Source: Plasmodiophora brassicae
Lineage: Eukaryota; Endomyxa; Phytomyxea; Plasmodiophorida; Plasmodiophoridae
Reading direction: 5' to 3'
Assembly (NCBI GenBank): GCA_039704465.1
Contig: JASFAU010000002.1
Span: 806,001-870,000 of the forward strand
DNA: 64,000 bases
This document shows, piece by piece, positions 45,563 through 56,617 of the stretch (positions are counted from its first letter, which is position 1; the number at the start of each line of letters is the position of its first letter). Position numbers and translations under genes: made by a program. Under the pieces are notes generated by a model. It was given only the letters and a program-made list of their open reading frames with translations, had not been told where the DNA came from and made no database searches.

Positions 45563-46981
45563 ATGGGGAAGGCCTCAAGGCAACCTCGCAAGACGGGCGT
45601 CACCGACAAGGCCTGGCGCGCCCCACTAGCGAAACAGATCCATGACAGCGAGGAGCATAGGCATGGAAATCTGTCCGTGAAGTCAGCCGTGTCCGATGAG
45701 CAAAAGGTTTGTGCTCGATGCCGGCCAAGTAATTCCTCACTGATTACGACTGCAGCTGAATGCGATTAGCGACGATGACCTCGAGATGGAAATGGTTCCT
45801 CCCGATATCACCGCCAAGATCATTAAGAACGCACGGATACAGCAACAAGATGAAATGGGTGTCGACGAGATGGAGGCTCCTCCTGCACCGTTCAAGTTCG
45901 ACGATAGCATGTTTGACGTGGAGGAGTTCGAGGATGACAACTTATCAGACGATGGGGAACACGAGGATGTCACCGTGGAGCTGAGTCCTGAAGATGACGC
46001 CATGCTGTCCATGTTGGTGACCCTATCGTTGCCTAACTGTGTCACCATTCAATAATGCCCTGTAGGTATATGCCATCCGTGGCGCCTGTTCGACGAACGA
46101 TCGCGGACCTCATCATGGAGAAGATCGCGGAGAAGGAGGCGAGAGAGTCGATGCAGTGCCAGCCGACGATCCCAGACAAGGTCGTGCAGGTCTACCGGCA
46201 GGTTGGGACGCTGCTTTCTAGGTATCGATCTGGCAAGCTTCCGAAAGCCATCAAAGTCGTCCCATCATTGCGTAACTGGGAAGAGATTCTTCAGTTGACG
46301 GCGCCCGACTCCTGGACGGCTGCTGCTCTGGCTGCCATTACAAGGCTATTCGCCTCCAATTTCAACTCGCGCATGGCGCAGCGTTTCTACAACCTCGTTC
46401 TGCTTCCCCGAATCCGGACTGATATCGAAACGCATAAGAAGCTGAACTTCCACTTGTACATGGCGCTTCGCAAGGCGATCTTCAAACCCGCCGCGTTCTT
46501 CAAGGGTATCCTGTTGCCTCTGGCCGCCGACAATTGCACTGCGCGCGAAGCGATCATCATGTCATCGATTCTGGCCAAGATCTCGATCCCAATGATGCAT
46601 TCTGGTGCCGCGCTCCTGAAGCTAGCTGACATGCCGTACACAGGGCCCCGGTCGGTGTTCATCAAGACGTTGTTGAACAAGAAGTACTCGTTCCCGTACC
46701 AGGTCATCGCCGGCATGGTCAAGTACTTTGATTCGTTCGTCAATGACGAGAGGGAGCTCCCCGTCATCTGGCACCAGACGTTGCTGATCTTCGCGCAACG
46801 GTACAAGCATGTCGTGTCGCCCGAACATAAGGAACGCCTGAAGCGCGTCCTGCGTGCCCACGAACATCACCAGATCACGAACGAGATCCGCCGGGAACTG
46901 TTCTTCGCTGAGTCGGGCTCCGCCTGTCAACCCGTGCTGGACGCACGCGCCATGGCCAGTGCACTCAACTTCAACAACTAA
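45563..46981 (+). CDS. ENP1: Bystin / ENP1, 40S ribosome biogenesis factor
   Basis: Exon 1 begins MGKASRQPRKTGVTDKAWRA and PLAKQI, the bystin N-terminus. Exon 2 is acidic (FKFDDSMFDVEEFEDDNLSD). The core exon carries RRTIADLIMEKIAEKEA, LLSRYRSGKLPKAIKVVPSL RNWEEIL, MAQRFYNLVLLPRIRTDIET, KKLNFHLYMALRKAIFKPAA FFKGILLPLA and SIPMMHSGAALLKLADMPYT. These match bystin almost without gap. It escorts pre-40S particles from nucleolus to cytoplasm. The stop TAA at 46979-46981 is 24 bases before the first possible ATG of the next gene. Confidence 0.97.
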
Positions 46982-47004
46982 ATGGAATCGGGTGTTGGGG
47001 CAGG

Positions 47005-50000
47005 ATGTGTGTCGTCGTGACGAGCGGGACGGTAATGGATCGGTTGAGGTCCCATTGCAATACACAAACCGAGGCGCCATGGAACGGTACCATGAAGCGC
47101 TCCCGATCGTTCACGCGGGATCGACTATTGACGGCTACGTTGGCTCGGGCGCCCCTAAAGGCGCCGGCCCCAATGCGGGACGACGATAAGACGACGCCGG
47201 GCGACCAGCCACCCGTCTCTGTAGCGATGAGCGAGAAGCCTCCAGTGATCAGGTTGTTAACCCGGCCTGAGCTCGCCATCCCCGAAGAGGATGACGTGCA
47301 GCTCCCGCCACCAAAGACACTAATGGGACGCGTCGCTCGCCGCCTTGTACGTTGCCTCGTCAAGATGGGTCACCTCGTGCCGGTAGACTGACGTGTCGTC
47401 GGTGTTGCACCAGGGCGCCTTCGTACGAAATGACATGGCCGAGATGAGAACGCGGGTAGAGACGTACAGGGACACGACATCGTTATGGGTCCTGAGCGAC
47501 CGGAACTGGTTCCGGCGCGGCATCCAGCACGCCACGTTCCATCCGATGTTCGACAGGATTATGGCGCTGGCCATCCTGATCAACTGCGTCATCATCGCCG
47601 CACAGGCGTCCCAGGGCGGGTCGCCGGCGCTGACCATGTACTCGAATGTGTTCACGGCCGTGTTCGCTGTCGAAATGATCATGAAGGTGATCGCCACCGG
47701 GTTCCGCGATTACTGGGCCGACCCCTGGCTTCGGGTGGACGGCCTCGTCGTCGTCCTGTCGAGTCTGTCGTTGATCCAGTCGTTCTCGGGCCTGACCAGC
47801 GTTCGCCTGCTGCGTCTGCTGCGAGCGCTTCGAATGGTGGGCGTCGTCCCCGGGCTACGCCGCATGATGCAGAGCTTCCTGGCGGCCGCCCGCAACCTGA
47901 TCTCCATCATCATCCTGATCCTGATCTACATCTTCATCTGCGCCATCATCGGCATGCAACTCTTCATGGGCAAGTTCAGGCAGCACTGCTTCTACGCGGA
48001 CACGAACCAGCTGGTGTCACCGAACGTGTTCTGCTCGATGGACCCGTCGGCGGGTGGCGCCGCCTGCCCCGCCGGCCAGTACTGTGGCGTGGCCGACTTC
48101 AACCCGAGGTTCGTTCGTGCAGATCAGGCGCGCGACCCCCGCCTCCGCTGACGGTGCATGGCACAGCGGCGGCGGCGCCGTCTCATTCGACAACATGGCC
48201 AAGTCGTCGCTGACGGTCCTGTACATCATGACCGGCGAAGGCTGGAGCAACATCATGTTCTACGCGGACGACACCGTCTCGGTCTACTGCCGCATCTACT
48301 TCGTCCTCGTCATGTTCCTCGGGTACTACTGCTTCCTGCCGCTGGCAACGTCCGTCCTGTCGCAACGCTTCCAGAACGAAAAGCAGGCCTACGAAGCCGC
48401 CAACCGCCAGGTACGACCGACGCGAATCGCCTGCATGGCGCGCGCCATCTCTGACTGTTCGGGCGATCAGGTCGAGCGCCGAAATTCGTCCACTGTCCCA
48501 AAGGCGACACCTCGCCCGTTGCCGACGCTCCGTCGAGCACTGACGCGAAAGGAGTCGTTGCTGCGGTTGCAGAAATCGCTGACGACCAGGGCGATCGGCC
48601 AGATACGACGGCTGGGGCGGTCTCGGGTCTTTAACGTAACCATCATCGTCTGCATCGTCATCAACGGGATCCTGCTGTCGATGATCCACTGGGGGCAGTC
48701 ACCCGCCGAACAGGCCGTCCAGAACTACGGCAACCTGATCCTGACGTACGTGTTCCTGTTCGAGCTCGTCGTCAAGGTCGTCGAGATCGGCCCGAAGGCG
48801 TTCTTCTTCAACGCGCTCAACCTGTTCGACACGATCATCGTGGTCAGCTCGTGGATCGACACGCTGGCTGAAACGGGCGTGCCGGCGCTGATCGCCTTGC
48901 GGTCGTTCCGCCTGCTGCGACTCATGCGGTACTGGCCGTCGCTGCGCGCCGTTGTCACCACCATGCTGGCATCGGTCCAGGACGTCGTCTACCTGCTCGT
49001 CTTCGGCGCCATCTACGAGTTCATCTTTGCCGTCATCGGCATGCAGATGTTTCGAACCAATTACCATTACGAGGACGGCAGCGTGCCACGTGCGAACTTC
49101 AACGACCTAGCGCACGCGGCCACGACCGTGTTCCAGGTGCACACCAGCTCGAACTGGAACGAGGTCACCTACAACATCATCGGGTCCGGCGGGTGGTGGG
49201 TGTCGCCCTTCCCCTTGTCCATGTTCGTCGTCGGGCACTTCATCCTGTTCCAGCTGTTCGTCGCCATCATGTTGACCAACTTCGACTCGACGCAGATGAA
49301 GATCCAGCCGTTCCGGGCCAGGGTTCGCTTCCGGCAGCGGGTGAACGGGTTCCGCACCCGGTTGAAACGCGCGCTGGAGACGACGACCAAGACCGCGCCC
49401 GAGCCAACAGCAGGCGTGATGCCACCGACTGATAACGGCCACCCTACCGACAAACCGGAGCACGCTCACGATTCCCCCAGGCACTCAGGAAAGGCGGCCT
49501 GGCAGTCGTCGTCGTCGTCGTCGATGCTGGGGTCGACCAAGTCGATGGCGACCCTGGATGTACCCGGGGCCACCGGCGAGCAGCAACGGCCGCCAGCGAA
49601 TCTCGACACGATCTCGTTTTCGTTCGCGAGCCGCGTCCCCAAACTGCTCCTGCAGAAACCGTCGCAGGCGTCGTCGCTGGCCAACCTGGAGACGGGGACG
49701 CCGGTCAGGACGCCGCGCACGGCGACGATGTTGTTCACCAAGACGTCCACGGGGCGGAAATCGAAACCTGTCCATCAGCTGCATGGGCGGTCGCTGATGA
49801 TCTTCTCGCCGACGAACAGATTGCGACTGGTCTGCCATCAGGTAGTGTCGAGCCGCGGCTTCGCGATTGCCGTCCTGATCGTCATCTTCGTCAACTGCGT
49901 CCTGCTGACGGTCCAGACGACGCCCGAGGCTGAACCGTTCATCAACGGGTTCGACAACGCGTCGACCGCGTTCTTCACCGTCGAACTCGTCCTGCAGGTC

Positions 50001-52503
50001 GTCGTCAACGGCCTGCTCTTCGGCCCAGGTACGCGCGATCGCTCCGGTCGCTGTTCGAACGCTGACAGGGACGCTGGCAGGAACGTACCTGAAGGACCCG
50101 TGGAACGTGTTCGACCTGTGCCTTCTGGCCAGCTCCTACATCGGTCTGCTGTTCACATCGTCGGCCGAGTCCCAGTTCCTGATCGCCCTGTCTCGCGCCC
50201 TGCGAGCCATGCGTCCGCTGCGCATGGTGAAACGATTCGAGGTTCGCGACGAAACGGTTAGTTGCCGCCGCCGCCGTGCCTAATCAGGTTTGCAGAACAT
50301 GAGGCTCGTCATCAAGTCGTTGTGGACAGCGATGCCATCGCTCCTGAACGCTGTCGCGGTCATCGCGCTCCTGTTCTGGATGTTCGCTGTCATCGGCGTG
50401 CAATTCTTCCAGGGGCGCCTGGCCAGGTGTGAGGACTTCCGTACGGGCGACGTCCTGCTGGTCGACCAGGCGACCTGCCAGGGCGTCCTGCCAGGCAACA
50501 TCACCGCCATCTGGAGGAACCCAGACGTCGGCCACCTGGACGACGTCGGGTCCGCCCTGCTGCTGCTGTTCGAGATATCGTCATGGGAAGGGTGGCCAAC
50601 AGCCATGAACCATCTGGTGGATGCGACCCCAACCGGGCAGCCGCCGATCCAAGATTACAATTACAGCGCCGTCCTCTACATCATCATATTCCTGGTGGTC
50701 GTCGCCGAATTCGCCATCTCCATCTTCATGGCCGTGGTCGTCGACGAGTACAAGCACAACATCGTGGCGCACACGAACGGCGCCATTACGGACGCGCAGA
50801 AGCGCTGGCTGGAATTCTACAGGGACGTCATCAACAACCGGCCGCAGGATCGTATTCAGCCGCCCGTGTCGCCCACGAAACTCTACTGGACCCGATGGGA
50901 TCAATGGCGCATGCTCTGCTATCGGCTCGTGAAAAACAAATACTTCGACAAGACCATCACCTTGGTCATCATCATGAACATGGCGATCATGTCCTGCGAG
51001 TACTATGGCGACGGGATCCAGTTCGCCGAACAGATCGACCTCATTAACACTGTCCTGTCGTTCGCCTACCTGGTCGAGATGGTCATCAAGTGGTCCGCCT
51101 TCGGGTTCTCCAAGTACTTCGCCAGCACCTGGCACCGGTTCGACTGCACCATTGTCATCACTGCCGCCGTCCAGTTCCTCGTCCAGAGCGCGACGGTGCG
51201 CGTGTGGGCCCTGAACCCCGGCACCCTTCGAGGTACAACCAACTGTTAACGATTGTTTATCCGCCCGGGGCCTAAACCTGCCTTGTGTGACAGTGACGCG
51301 CGTGTTCCGTGTACTGCGTCTGTTCAGGCATGTCCCTGGGCTCAGCCAGGTCCTGCGTACGTTGCTGTTCTCGTTGCCGGCCCTGTACAACGTCGGCATC
51401 CTGACGTTCCTGTTCTTCTTCATCTACGCGGCCATCGGGGCCGCGTTCTTCTCCAATATCCCCAACGGCAACGCCATTAGCGACTACGCCAACTTCCGGT
51501 CGTTCCAGTCGGCGTTCTGCCTGCTGGCGGCATCATCGACGGGCGAAGGATGGAATGTCATCATGCATGACCTGTCCGTCCAGCCACCGTACTGCGACCC
51601 ATCGCTGAACCAGTGCGGGATCCCCTGGCTGGCGCGCCTGTACATGATCAGCTTCAAGGTCATCGCGAACCTCGTCGTCCTCAACCTGTTCATCGCGATC
51701 CTGAAGAAGAACTTCGAGGACGAATGCGAGAAGGACGAGGACGACGGCCTGCCGATCCGGTCAGAGCACATCGCCGCGTTCGCCCAGGCCTGGTCCGAGT
51801 TCTCCGCATCCGACATGATGTACGTCACCCAGCTGGGCGCATTCCTACAAACGGTCAAGATTGACGGGCCGCTCGGCGCCGAAGCCGCCAAGATCAAGGA
51901 CAGGGCCGCCCTGCTACGGTTCCTTCGCATACGAGATGTGCCCGCGTTCAAGACCAGCGTCCACTACGTCGACATCACGCTGGCGCTGACCGAGACGACG
52001 TTCATCAAGCACTTCCAGGTCGACCACATCGCGGACATCCCCGAAGAGAACCAGCTGTTCCAGTGCATCCGATCGGAGCTGTTCCGGGCGTACCCGGCGC
52101 GCGCATCGGCAAAGAACATGCACCCGGCGCACGTCGTCCTGGGCGCCATCATGATCCAGACGCAGAGTCGCATCCTGCTGAACCGCCTGGCTGCGATACG
52201 TCAGAGGGCGCAGGACAACCTCAAGGAGCACCATGCGGGACAGGGGGCGGCGGCCAGGATCAAGGCCGCCGCCCAGAACCGGATGCACACCATATCCAAG
52301 GTCGTGAAGAGCGCGTTCAGCTCCGATTCGCCGCGGGGGTCGCAGTCGATCCACGACCTCGTGCGGACGGCATCGCACGTCAGCCCCGATCTGGCCCGGT
52401 CGGCGTCGAAGGCCACCCTGAACCGATCCGATTCGACCATGTCCGACCTGCCCAACACGCCGCGGTTCAACCGGTCGGCCTCGCTGATGTACACGGAATC
52501 GCC

Positions 52504-52534
<31 letters not shown>

Positions 52535-52900
52535 CTGATCCGGTCGACATCGACCGCGCCCGACCTGGTCCGATCGGCGTCGAACTCTCCCGACCTGCGC
52601 CGCACCGTGTCGAGCATGCCCGACTTCGACCGGCCGACCTCGATCGCACCCGACCTGCTCCGGTCCACGTCGAACGCACCCGACCTGCTCCGGTCCACGT
52701 CGAACGCGCCCGACCTGCTCCGGTCCACGTCGAACGCGCCCGACCTGGTGCGAACCGTGTCCAGCGATGTGGGCAGCGGCACGTCGTCGCCGACGGCGCC
52801 CGACGTCCTGCGCCTGGTGTCGGCCGGGTCCGACGACCTCGGCGCGCAGGCGGCACCGTCGTCGTCGGACGCAGGCCCCCGACGCCCCAAACAGAAATGA
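47005..52900 (+). CDS. Four-domain voltage-gated calcium channel alpha subunit
   Basis: Four ion-transport repeats. S4 segments: SVRLLRLLRALRMVGVVPGL RRMM (I), ALRSFRLLRLMRYWPSLRAV (II), LSRALRAMRPLRMVKRF (III), VTRVFRVLRLFRHVPGLSQV LRTL (IV). Pore loops: YIMTGEGWSNIM (I), QVHTSSNWNEV (II), EISSWEGWPTAM (III), SSTGEGWNVIM (IV), so the selectivity ring reads Glu/Asn/Glu/Glu rather than four Glu. Introns are visible near 47347, 48115, 48411, 50030, 50257 and 51231. The C-tail after IV-S6 (FIAILKKNFEDECEKDEDD) is helical, then Ser-rich with tandem decapeptides. It should carry Ca2+ across the plasma membrane and is a candidate Cch1/Cav relative. The start is uncertain: 47005, 47035 and 47092 are all in frame. 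Confidence 0.92.
52651..52740 (+). repeat. Three 30-bp tandem repeats in the channel C-tail
   Basis: Three 30-base units, differing by one base, encode the decapeptide PDLLRSTSNA. Degenerate copies flank them (PDLVRSASNS, PDLRRTVSSM, PDFDRPTSIA, PDLVRTVSSD), so the whole array is about eight units. Each carries an R-x-x-S or R-S-x-S site, suggesting clustered kinase or 14-3-3 sites. A (GCC)n run encoding poly-Ala lies just before, at about 52510-52535. Confidence 0.9.
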
Positions 52901-53116
52901 CAGTTACTAATCGGCGACGACCTCCTCCTACACCCTCCCCAGCCGTGGCCGCCCCCTGCATAAACCTATACGATATATGTATATAGTCATGAGGCGCGCG
53001 TACGACAACCTCTCACACGTCGGGGCTCGGTTCGATGATGTCGTCGTCTGCATCACGGGCAGCGGGGGGCTGGACACGCCGGCAGTCTGCACGACCACGA
53101 CGACGAACGGTCAGTG

Positions 53117-54160
53117 TCACCCAGCGATCCACAGGCGGCATCCATGGGGGGGCGTACGGTCGGACAGCAGGCGGGTGAGGCGCTGCGTGCTCTGCCGGTC
53201 GAGGCAGAAGACCTTGGCGAAGTTGCCGGCCAGGACGGTCGGCTTCGAGTCCGGGTAGATGCCGATCCGCCCGGTCCGATGGCTGCCGACGCCGACGTCG
53301 ACGTAGAGCAGCGGGTCGGCGCGCGTCCTCGACGGGATCAGCCGCCGCCGGAACTGCTCGTCCTCCGCCTGGATCGCTCTGGGCGACCGGGCCGGCAGAC
53401 CGCGTTCGGCGCGCCGCCGGGCGACCCGCTCGCGATGATCGTATCGCTCGACGAACTGCTGGCCCAGGCCGCCCAGCTCGTCCTGCTGGCGCAGGCGTTG
53501 CCGGTACGCGCGCTGCGTCCGCTCGACGGCGTCGTCGTACCCGCGCGGCAGCGGGCGCTCCTCGACGACGTCGGCCGGGATCGGTTTCATATGGAACGCG
53601 GCGTGCCCTGGTTCGCGTTCGTCGGCGCCGGCGACGTCTCCGGCGGTGTTGTTCGCCGGGTCTCGTCGGTTCCGGACGAGGCGGACGCCCTGGCGGTACA
53701 GCTGGTCGAACCGGGTGCGCGTGTCGCGTTGCATGTGCAGGACGACACGCGGGCGACCCGGCGGCGCCGTCTCCGGCCGGAACGTGCAATCCCTCAGCGC
53801 CGTCTCGTGCACCCGTAACCGCTCAGCGTCACGCCGAGCGCGGATCGCACGAGCCTCTTCCTGAAGTTGCACGGTGAATCGTCGTCGGCCGCTTTCCCGA
53901 CGACGACGGGCCAGGCGTGCCGAATACGGCAGCACAGTGGGCCGGTAATGGAACTCGCCGTCGTCGTCGTCGTCGTCGTCATCAGCGTCGTTGCCACCTT
54001 CCGATGCGGTCGCGTCTCGCCGCACGATCGCCTGCGTCAGGCGCGTCGTCGTTGCCGAGTGTACGAGTTCGTGACCGACAGGGAAGAAGTACGGGTTCAG
54101 CGGTCGGTCGAACACGGGCGACACTGGGCCGCTGTCACCTACAGCTGTACAGGGCAGCAT
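53117..54160 (-). CDS. CTFRPET-motif protein, likely ciliary or centriolar
   Basis: Single exon, about 347 residues, very Arg-rich. N-terminus MLPCTAVGDSG, then a run of eight or more Asp (54? kb, encoded by a GTC/ATC run), then FTVQLQEEARAIRARRDAER LRVHETALRDCTFRPETA. The CTFRPxT unit is a short motif found repeatedly in cilia- and microtubule-associated proteins of protists. The C-terminal block LLYVDVGVGSHRTGRIGIYP, followed by PTVLAGNFAKVFCLDRQSTQ and RLTRLL, looks like a conserved domain of the P-x-x-LA-x-x-F-x-x-x-x-x-L type. Helical and coiled in the middle. No enzyme motif. Ciliary role is inferred from the motif only. Confidence 0.65.
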   Translation of the reverse strand: MLPCTAVGDSGPVSPVFDRPLNPYFFPVGHELVHSATTTRLTQAIVRRDATASEGGNDADDDDDDDDGEFHYRPTVLPYSARLARRRRESGRRRFTVQLQEEARAIRARRDAERLRVHETALRDCTFRPETAPPGRPRVVLHMQRDTRTRFDQLYRQGVRLVRNRRDPANNTAGDVAGADEREPGHAAFHMKPIPADVVEERPLPRGYDDAVERTQRAYRQRLRQQDELGGLGQQFVERYDHRERVARRRAERGLPARSPRAIQAEDEQFRRRLIPSRTRADPLLYVDVGVGSHRTGRIGIYPDSKPTVLAGNFAKVFCLDRQSTQRLTRLLSDRTPPHGCRLWIAG

Positions 54161-54184
54161 CAATCAGCAGGCGCCATTCCCCGT

Positions 54185-55078
54185 CTATGCACGATACGTA
54201 CGTAGGACGTTTGGAGGCACCTGGGACGCCAACGATACGATCTGCGCAACCACAGGGTGGGGTGGTGGTGCCTCGGCAGACGTGGACGACGCCCGCTGCT
54301 CCATGATGGACAGGAGCGCAGGGAACATGATTAAGACTAGGTATCGATACAAAGGGACGAACGCGACCTTGTCGTCGACCCTCATGCCAGGGTTGGTGCT
54401 CTCCAGACGAAGAATGCCCCAGAACTTGTCGACAGCAGCATGGGTTCGCCTATGGCGACTTTCGGTGTGCCCAGCCCCAGGAGCGTACGCCGCACGGGGA
54501 ACGATGCCCAGAGCGACCAGGACGTTCTGGAGCGTGTCCTTGTCGATGCGACCGGTCCGTTGCCGATCATGGGACAGGAACGTCCGGGCAATGTCGCGCC
54601 GTACCTTCCTGAGGACAAGGGTCTTCGAAGGTGTGCCGAACGCGCTTCGCGTGCTCTGTTTCTGCAGGTCGGCGTCGAACCGCGCCCGGCGCTCATCCAG
54701 GCGCCGACGAATCTCTCCCGCGTCCGCATAGAGGACCTCGTCGACAGATCGAGTGGCGTCACGTGATGACCGTCGCCGCCCGGTGAACCGCGTCTTGACA
54801 TGGCGCTCTTCCTCGGCCATACTAAACAGGATCGAAGCGTGCTTGGTCAGCGACGTCGTTGCATCGTCATCCCCCTGGCTGAGTTGCCGTCCGCTACCGG
54901 CCCTGGACAGCATGCTCGGGCGTCTGGACAACGACGCCTTGTGCATATGGTGTAGGGCACGCCGTTCCTGATTCGTCCACAACGAAAACGAGGACACGGC
55001 GCCGTCGCTGTGGACAGCGCTCTCGTGATCCGCGTCGTGGTCGGTAGGACGTTGCGCATGTTCAGGAGCGGGTTCCAT
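54185..55078 (-). CDS. EF-hand-like protein, unrecognised
   Basis: Best start at 55078 (MEPAPEHAQRPTDHDADHES); the frame is open further upstream, but that would overlap the next gene's coding end. WTNQERRALHHMHKASLSRR and TKHASILFSMAEEERHVKTR are basic helices. One EF-hand-like loop follows (FLSHDRQRTGRIDKDTLQNV LVALG) with the D-x-x-x-x-G-x-I pattern but a weak set of Ca2+ ligands. The end has a helix LYRYLVLIMFPALLSIMEQ that may be amphipathic. Same strand and 25 bases from the CTFRPET gene. Family not recognised; the style resembles flagellar EF-hand proteins. Confidence 0.6.
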   Translation of the reverse strand: MEPAPEHAQRPTDHDADHESAVHSDGAVSSFSLWTNQERRALHHMHKASLSRRPSMLSRAGSGRQLSQGDDDATTSLTKHASILFSMAEEERHVKTRFTGRRRSSRDATRSVDEVLYADAGEIRRRLDERRARFDADLQKQSTRSAFGTPSKTLVLRKVRRDIARTFLSHDRQRTGRIDKDTLQNVLVALGIVPRAAYAPGAGHTESRHRRTHAAVDKFWGILRLESTNPGMRVDDKVAFVPLYRYLVLIMFPALLSIMEQRASSTSAEAPPPHPVVAQIVSLASQVPPNVLRTYRA

Positions 55079-55298
55079 CGCCCGGCCGCGACGCGCAGCC
55101 GGACCTTGCCGGCGGCTTAGCCGTATGAACGACGACCCTGTAGGCAAGCGGCACAGTAGTAGTACACGACCGCGATCGAGCAGACGACGTAAACCCAGGC
55201 GGTCTAAACGTACGACCGACTCCCGAATCGCGAGGGGAGCCGTGATGGCATATCGGGGCGACGAACGCCAGACGCGACAGCACGCGGCGACGTTTAAC

Positions 55299-56267
55299 TC
55301 ATGACTGTTCATTCCGATGGGGCGGCTCGCGTGTTCCCGACATACCTAGATGGAGCAACTCCAGATACCGCACGAGCAGCGACGCTGGGTCGTCATCTGG
55401 CGACGTAGGCTCACCGGGATGCTGATAGTAACGAAGCGACCGCAGATACAGCAGCTCGTCGATCGAGCGTTCCAGCGCGTCGATTTCCGACGCGAGCGGA
55501 GCATACAAGTTCGTGTTCCGCATCTGAGCGCGCATGGCGAATGCAAACAGAACGGCGACAGCGGCGACGACGATCGCCATCTTGATCAGGTCCACAGTTT
55601 GGATTGACGGCTTGGACGACAGCGCGTCGTCAGCACTGTTCATCCACGTCACCGTCGTGTCGGACCCGGCCCCGTCGCCCGACACAGACAGGGCGGCATG
55701 GCTGTTCTTGCTCCAGAGTAGGCGCTGCAGACGCCCCGCCAGCCGAGAGTCGATCACCATACTGGACCCACTGCGTTCGTCGTCATCACCGCTCTGGGGC
55801 ATGGCTAGATCGCTGCGAGGTGCATCGTTCGGGTGAGGCCGATCGAAATGCAGGCACGCCTGATCGCCACAGAACAAGGCGATTTCCGACGGCGTCCACA
55901 GGACGCAAACGTGCATGGAGAATGATTTCGATGCAAGTTCAGCGACATCGAACGGGGCGGTTCGATCCAATCCTCCTCTGCATTCAACAACGAGTCAAGG
56001 CCCATCGAGCAGTGCCCCAGCATGCACAGACAGGTATGGCGAGCGGAACTCGAGCCGGTCGCCGTAGATGCGCAGTGCGAATTCGCCGACGACCTCGACC
56101 GACAGGGGCGCCTCGATCCCGCCCTTGGACCGGAACCGGATCGACAGGCGCGCAGTGTCGTGTCGGCCGATCGACAACGCGGCGACCGTCGGCGAGCAAC
56201 GCACGACAATGGGCGACCCTGGCGCCGCCCTAAACAGCGCCTGCCGCTCCACAGCCTGCAGCCCCAT
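55299..56267 (-). CDS. Single-TM protein with a probable beta-sandwich domain
   Basis: Exon 1 (ATG at 56267, MGLQAVERQALFRAAPGSPI) contains VVRCSPTVAALSIGRHDTAR LSIRFRSKGG and FALRIYGDRLEFRSPYLSVH. Exon 2 continues SFSMHVCVLWTPSEIALFCG DQACLHF. Alternating strands plus W-T-P-x-E-I-x-L-x-x-G-D resembles concanavalin/LamG-like or sialidase-type sandwiches. A TM helix follows (LIKMAIVVAAVAVLFAFAMR) and a C-terminal helical tail (EIDALERSIDELLYLRSLRY). About 300 residues. Family not named. The stop is at 55299; upstream exons, such as a signal peptide, may be missing. Confidence 0.55.
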
Positions 56268-56617
56268 GAGCGCCACGGACTGCCTTCTGCCGACTGCGAA
56301 CTGCAACCGTTCTTCTGGCGACGGTGAACTGCAAACTCAACGATTCTTCTGGCCACTGGCGAACTGCAACGGGTTACGGAGATGCGCCCGGTCCACGAAA
56401 ATGATTCCGGCGCCCCCCGCCCGATGCATTCCCGTTACGATGCGCCCCCGCCCGATGCATTCCCGTTACGATGCGCGGTTCGGTGGCCGGGTCCGCCCGG
56501 TACGATCGATATCGTGTTAGGCCTAGTAAGGTAGTCCGTCCGTCAGCGCTCGATGGATCGAAGGGAATGTCGTTGAACGGCGCCCATACAAGCCATTGAC
56601 CATACATTAAGCAACAT
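56268..56617. other. Divergent spacer with short direct repeats
   Basis: A 350-base spacer between a minus-strand and a plus-strand gene. A 31-bp unit containing GATGCATTCCCGTTACGATG is present twice (about 56421-56482). A looser AACTGCAA...TTCTTCTGG repeat lies at 56298-56372. No coding exon is convincing. Confidence 0.5.
56421..56482. repeat. 31-bp direct repeat, two copies
   Basis: The string CCGATGCATTCCCGTTACGA followed by TGCGC starts at 56421 and again at 56452, a period of 31 bases, with a C-rich junction. A small non-coding tandem duplication. Confidence 0.75.

Noticed and set aside
52467..52961. Arg/Thr-rich minus-strand frames opposite the channel C-tail
   Set aside because: Created by reading the decapeptide repeat DNA on the wrong strand.
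54185..55312. A 375-codon version of the EF-hand-like gene starting at 55312
   Set aside because: Its first 78 codons overlap the C-terminal coding end of the neighbouring minus-strand TM gene and are Arg-rich shadow sequence. The ATG at 55078 avoids the overlap.
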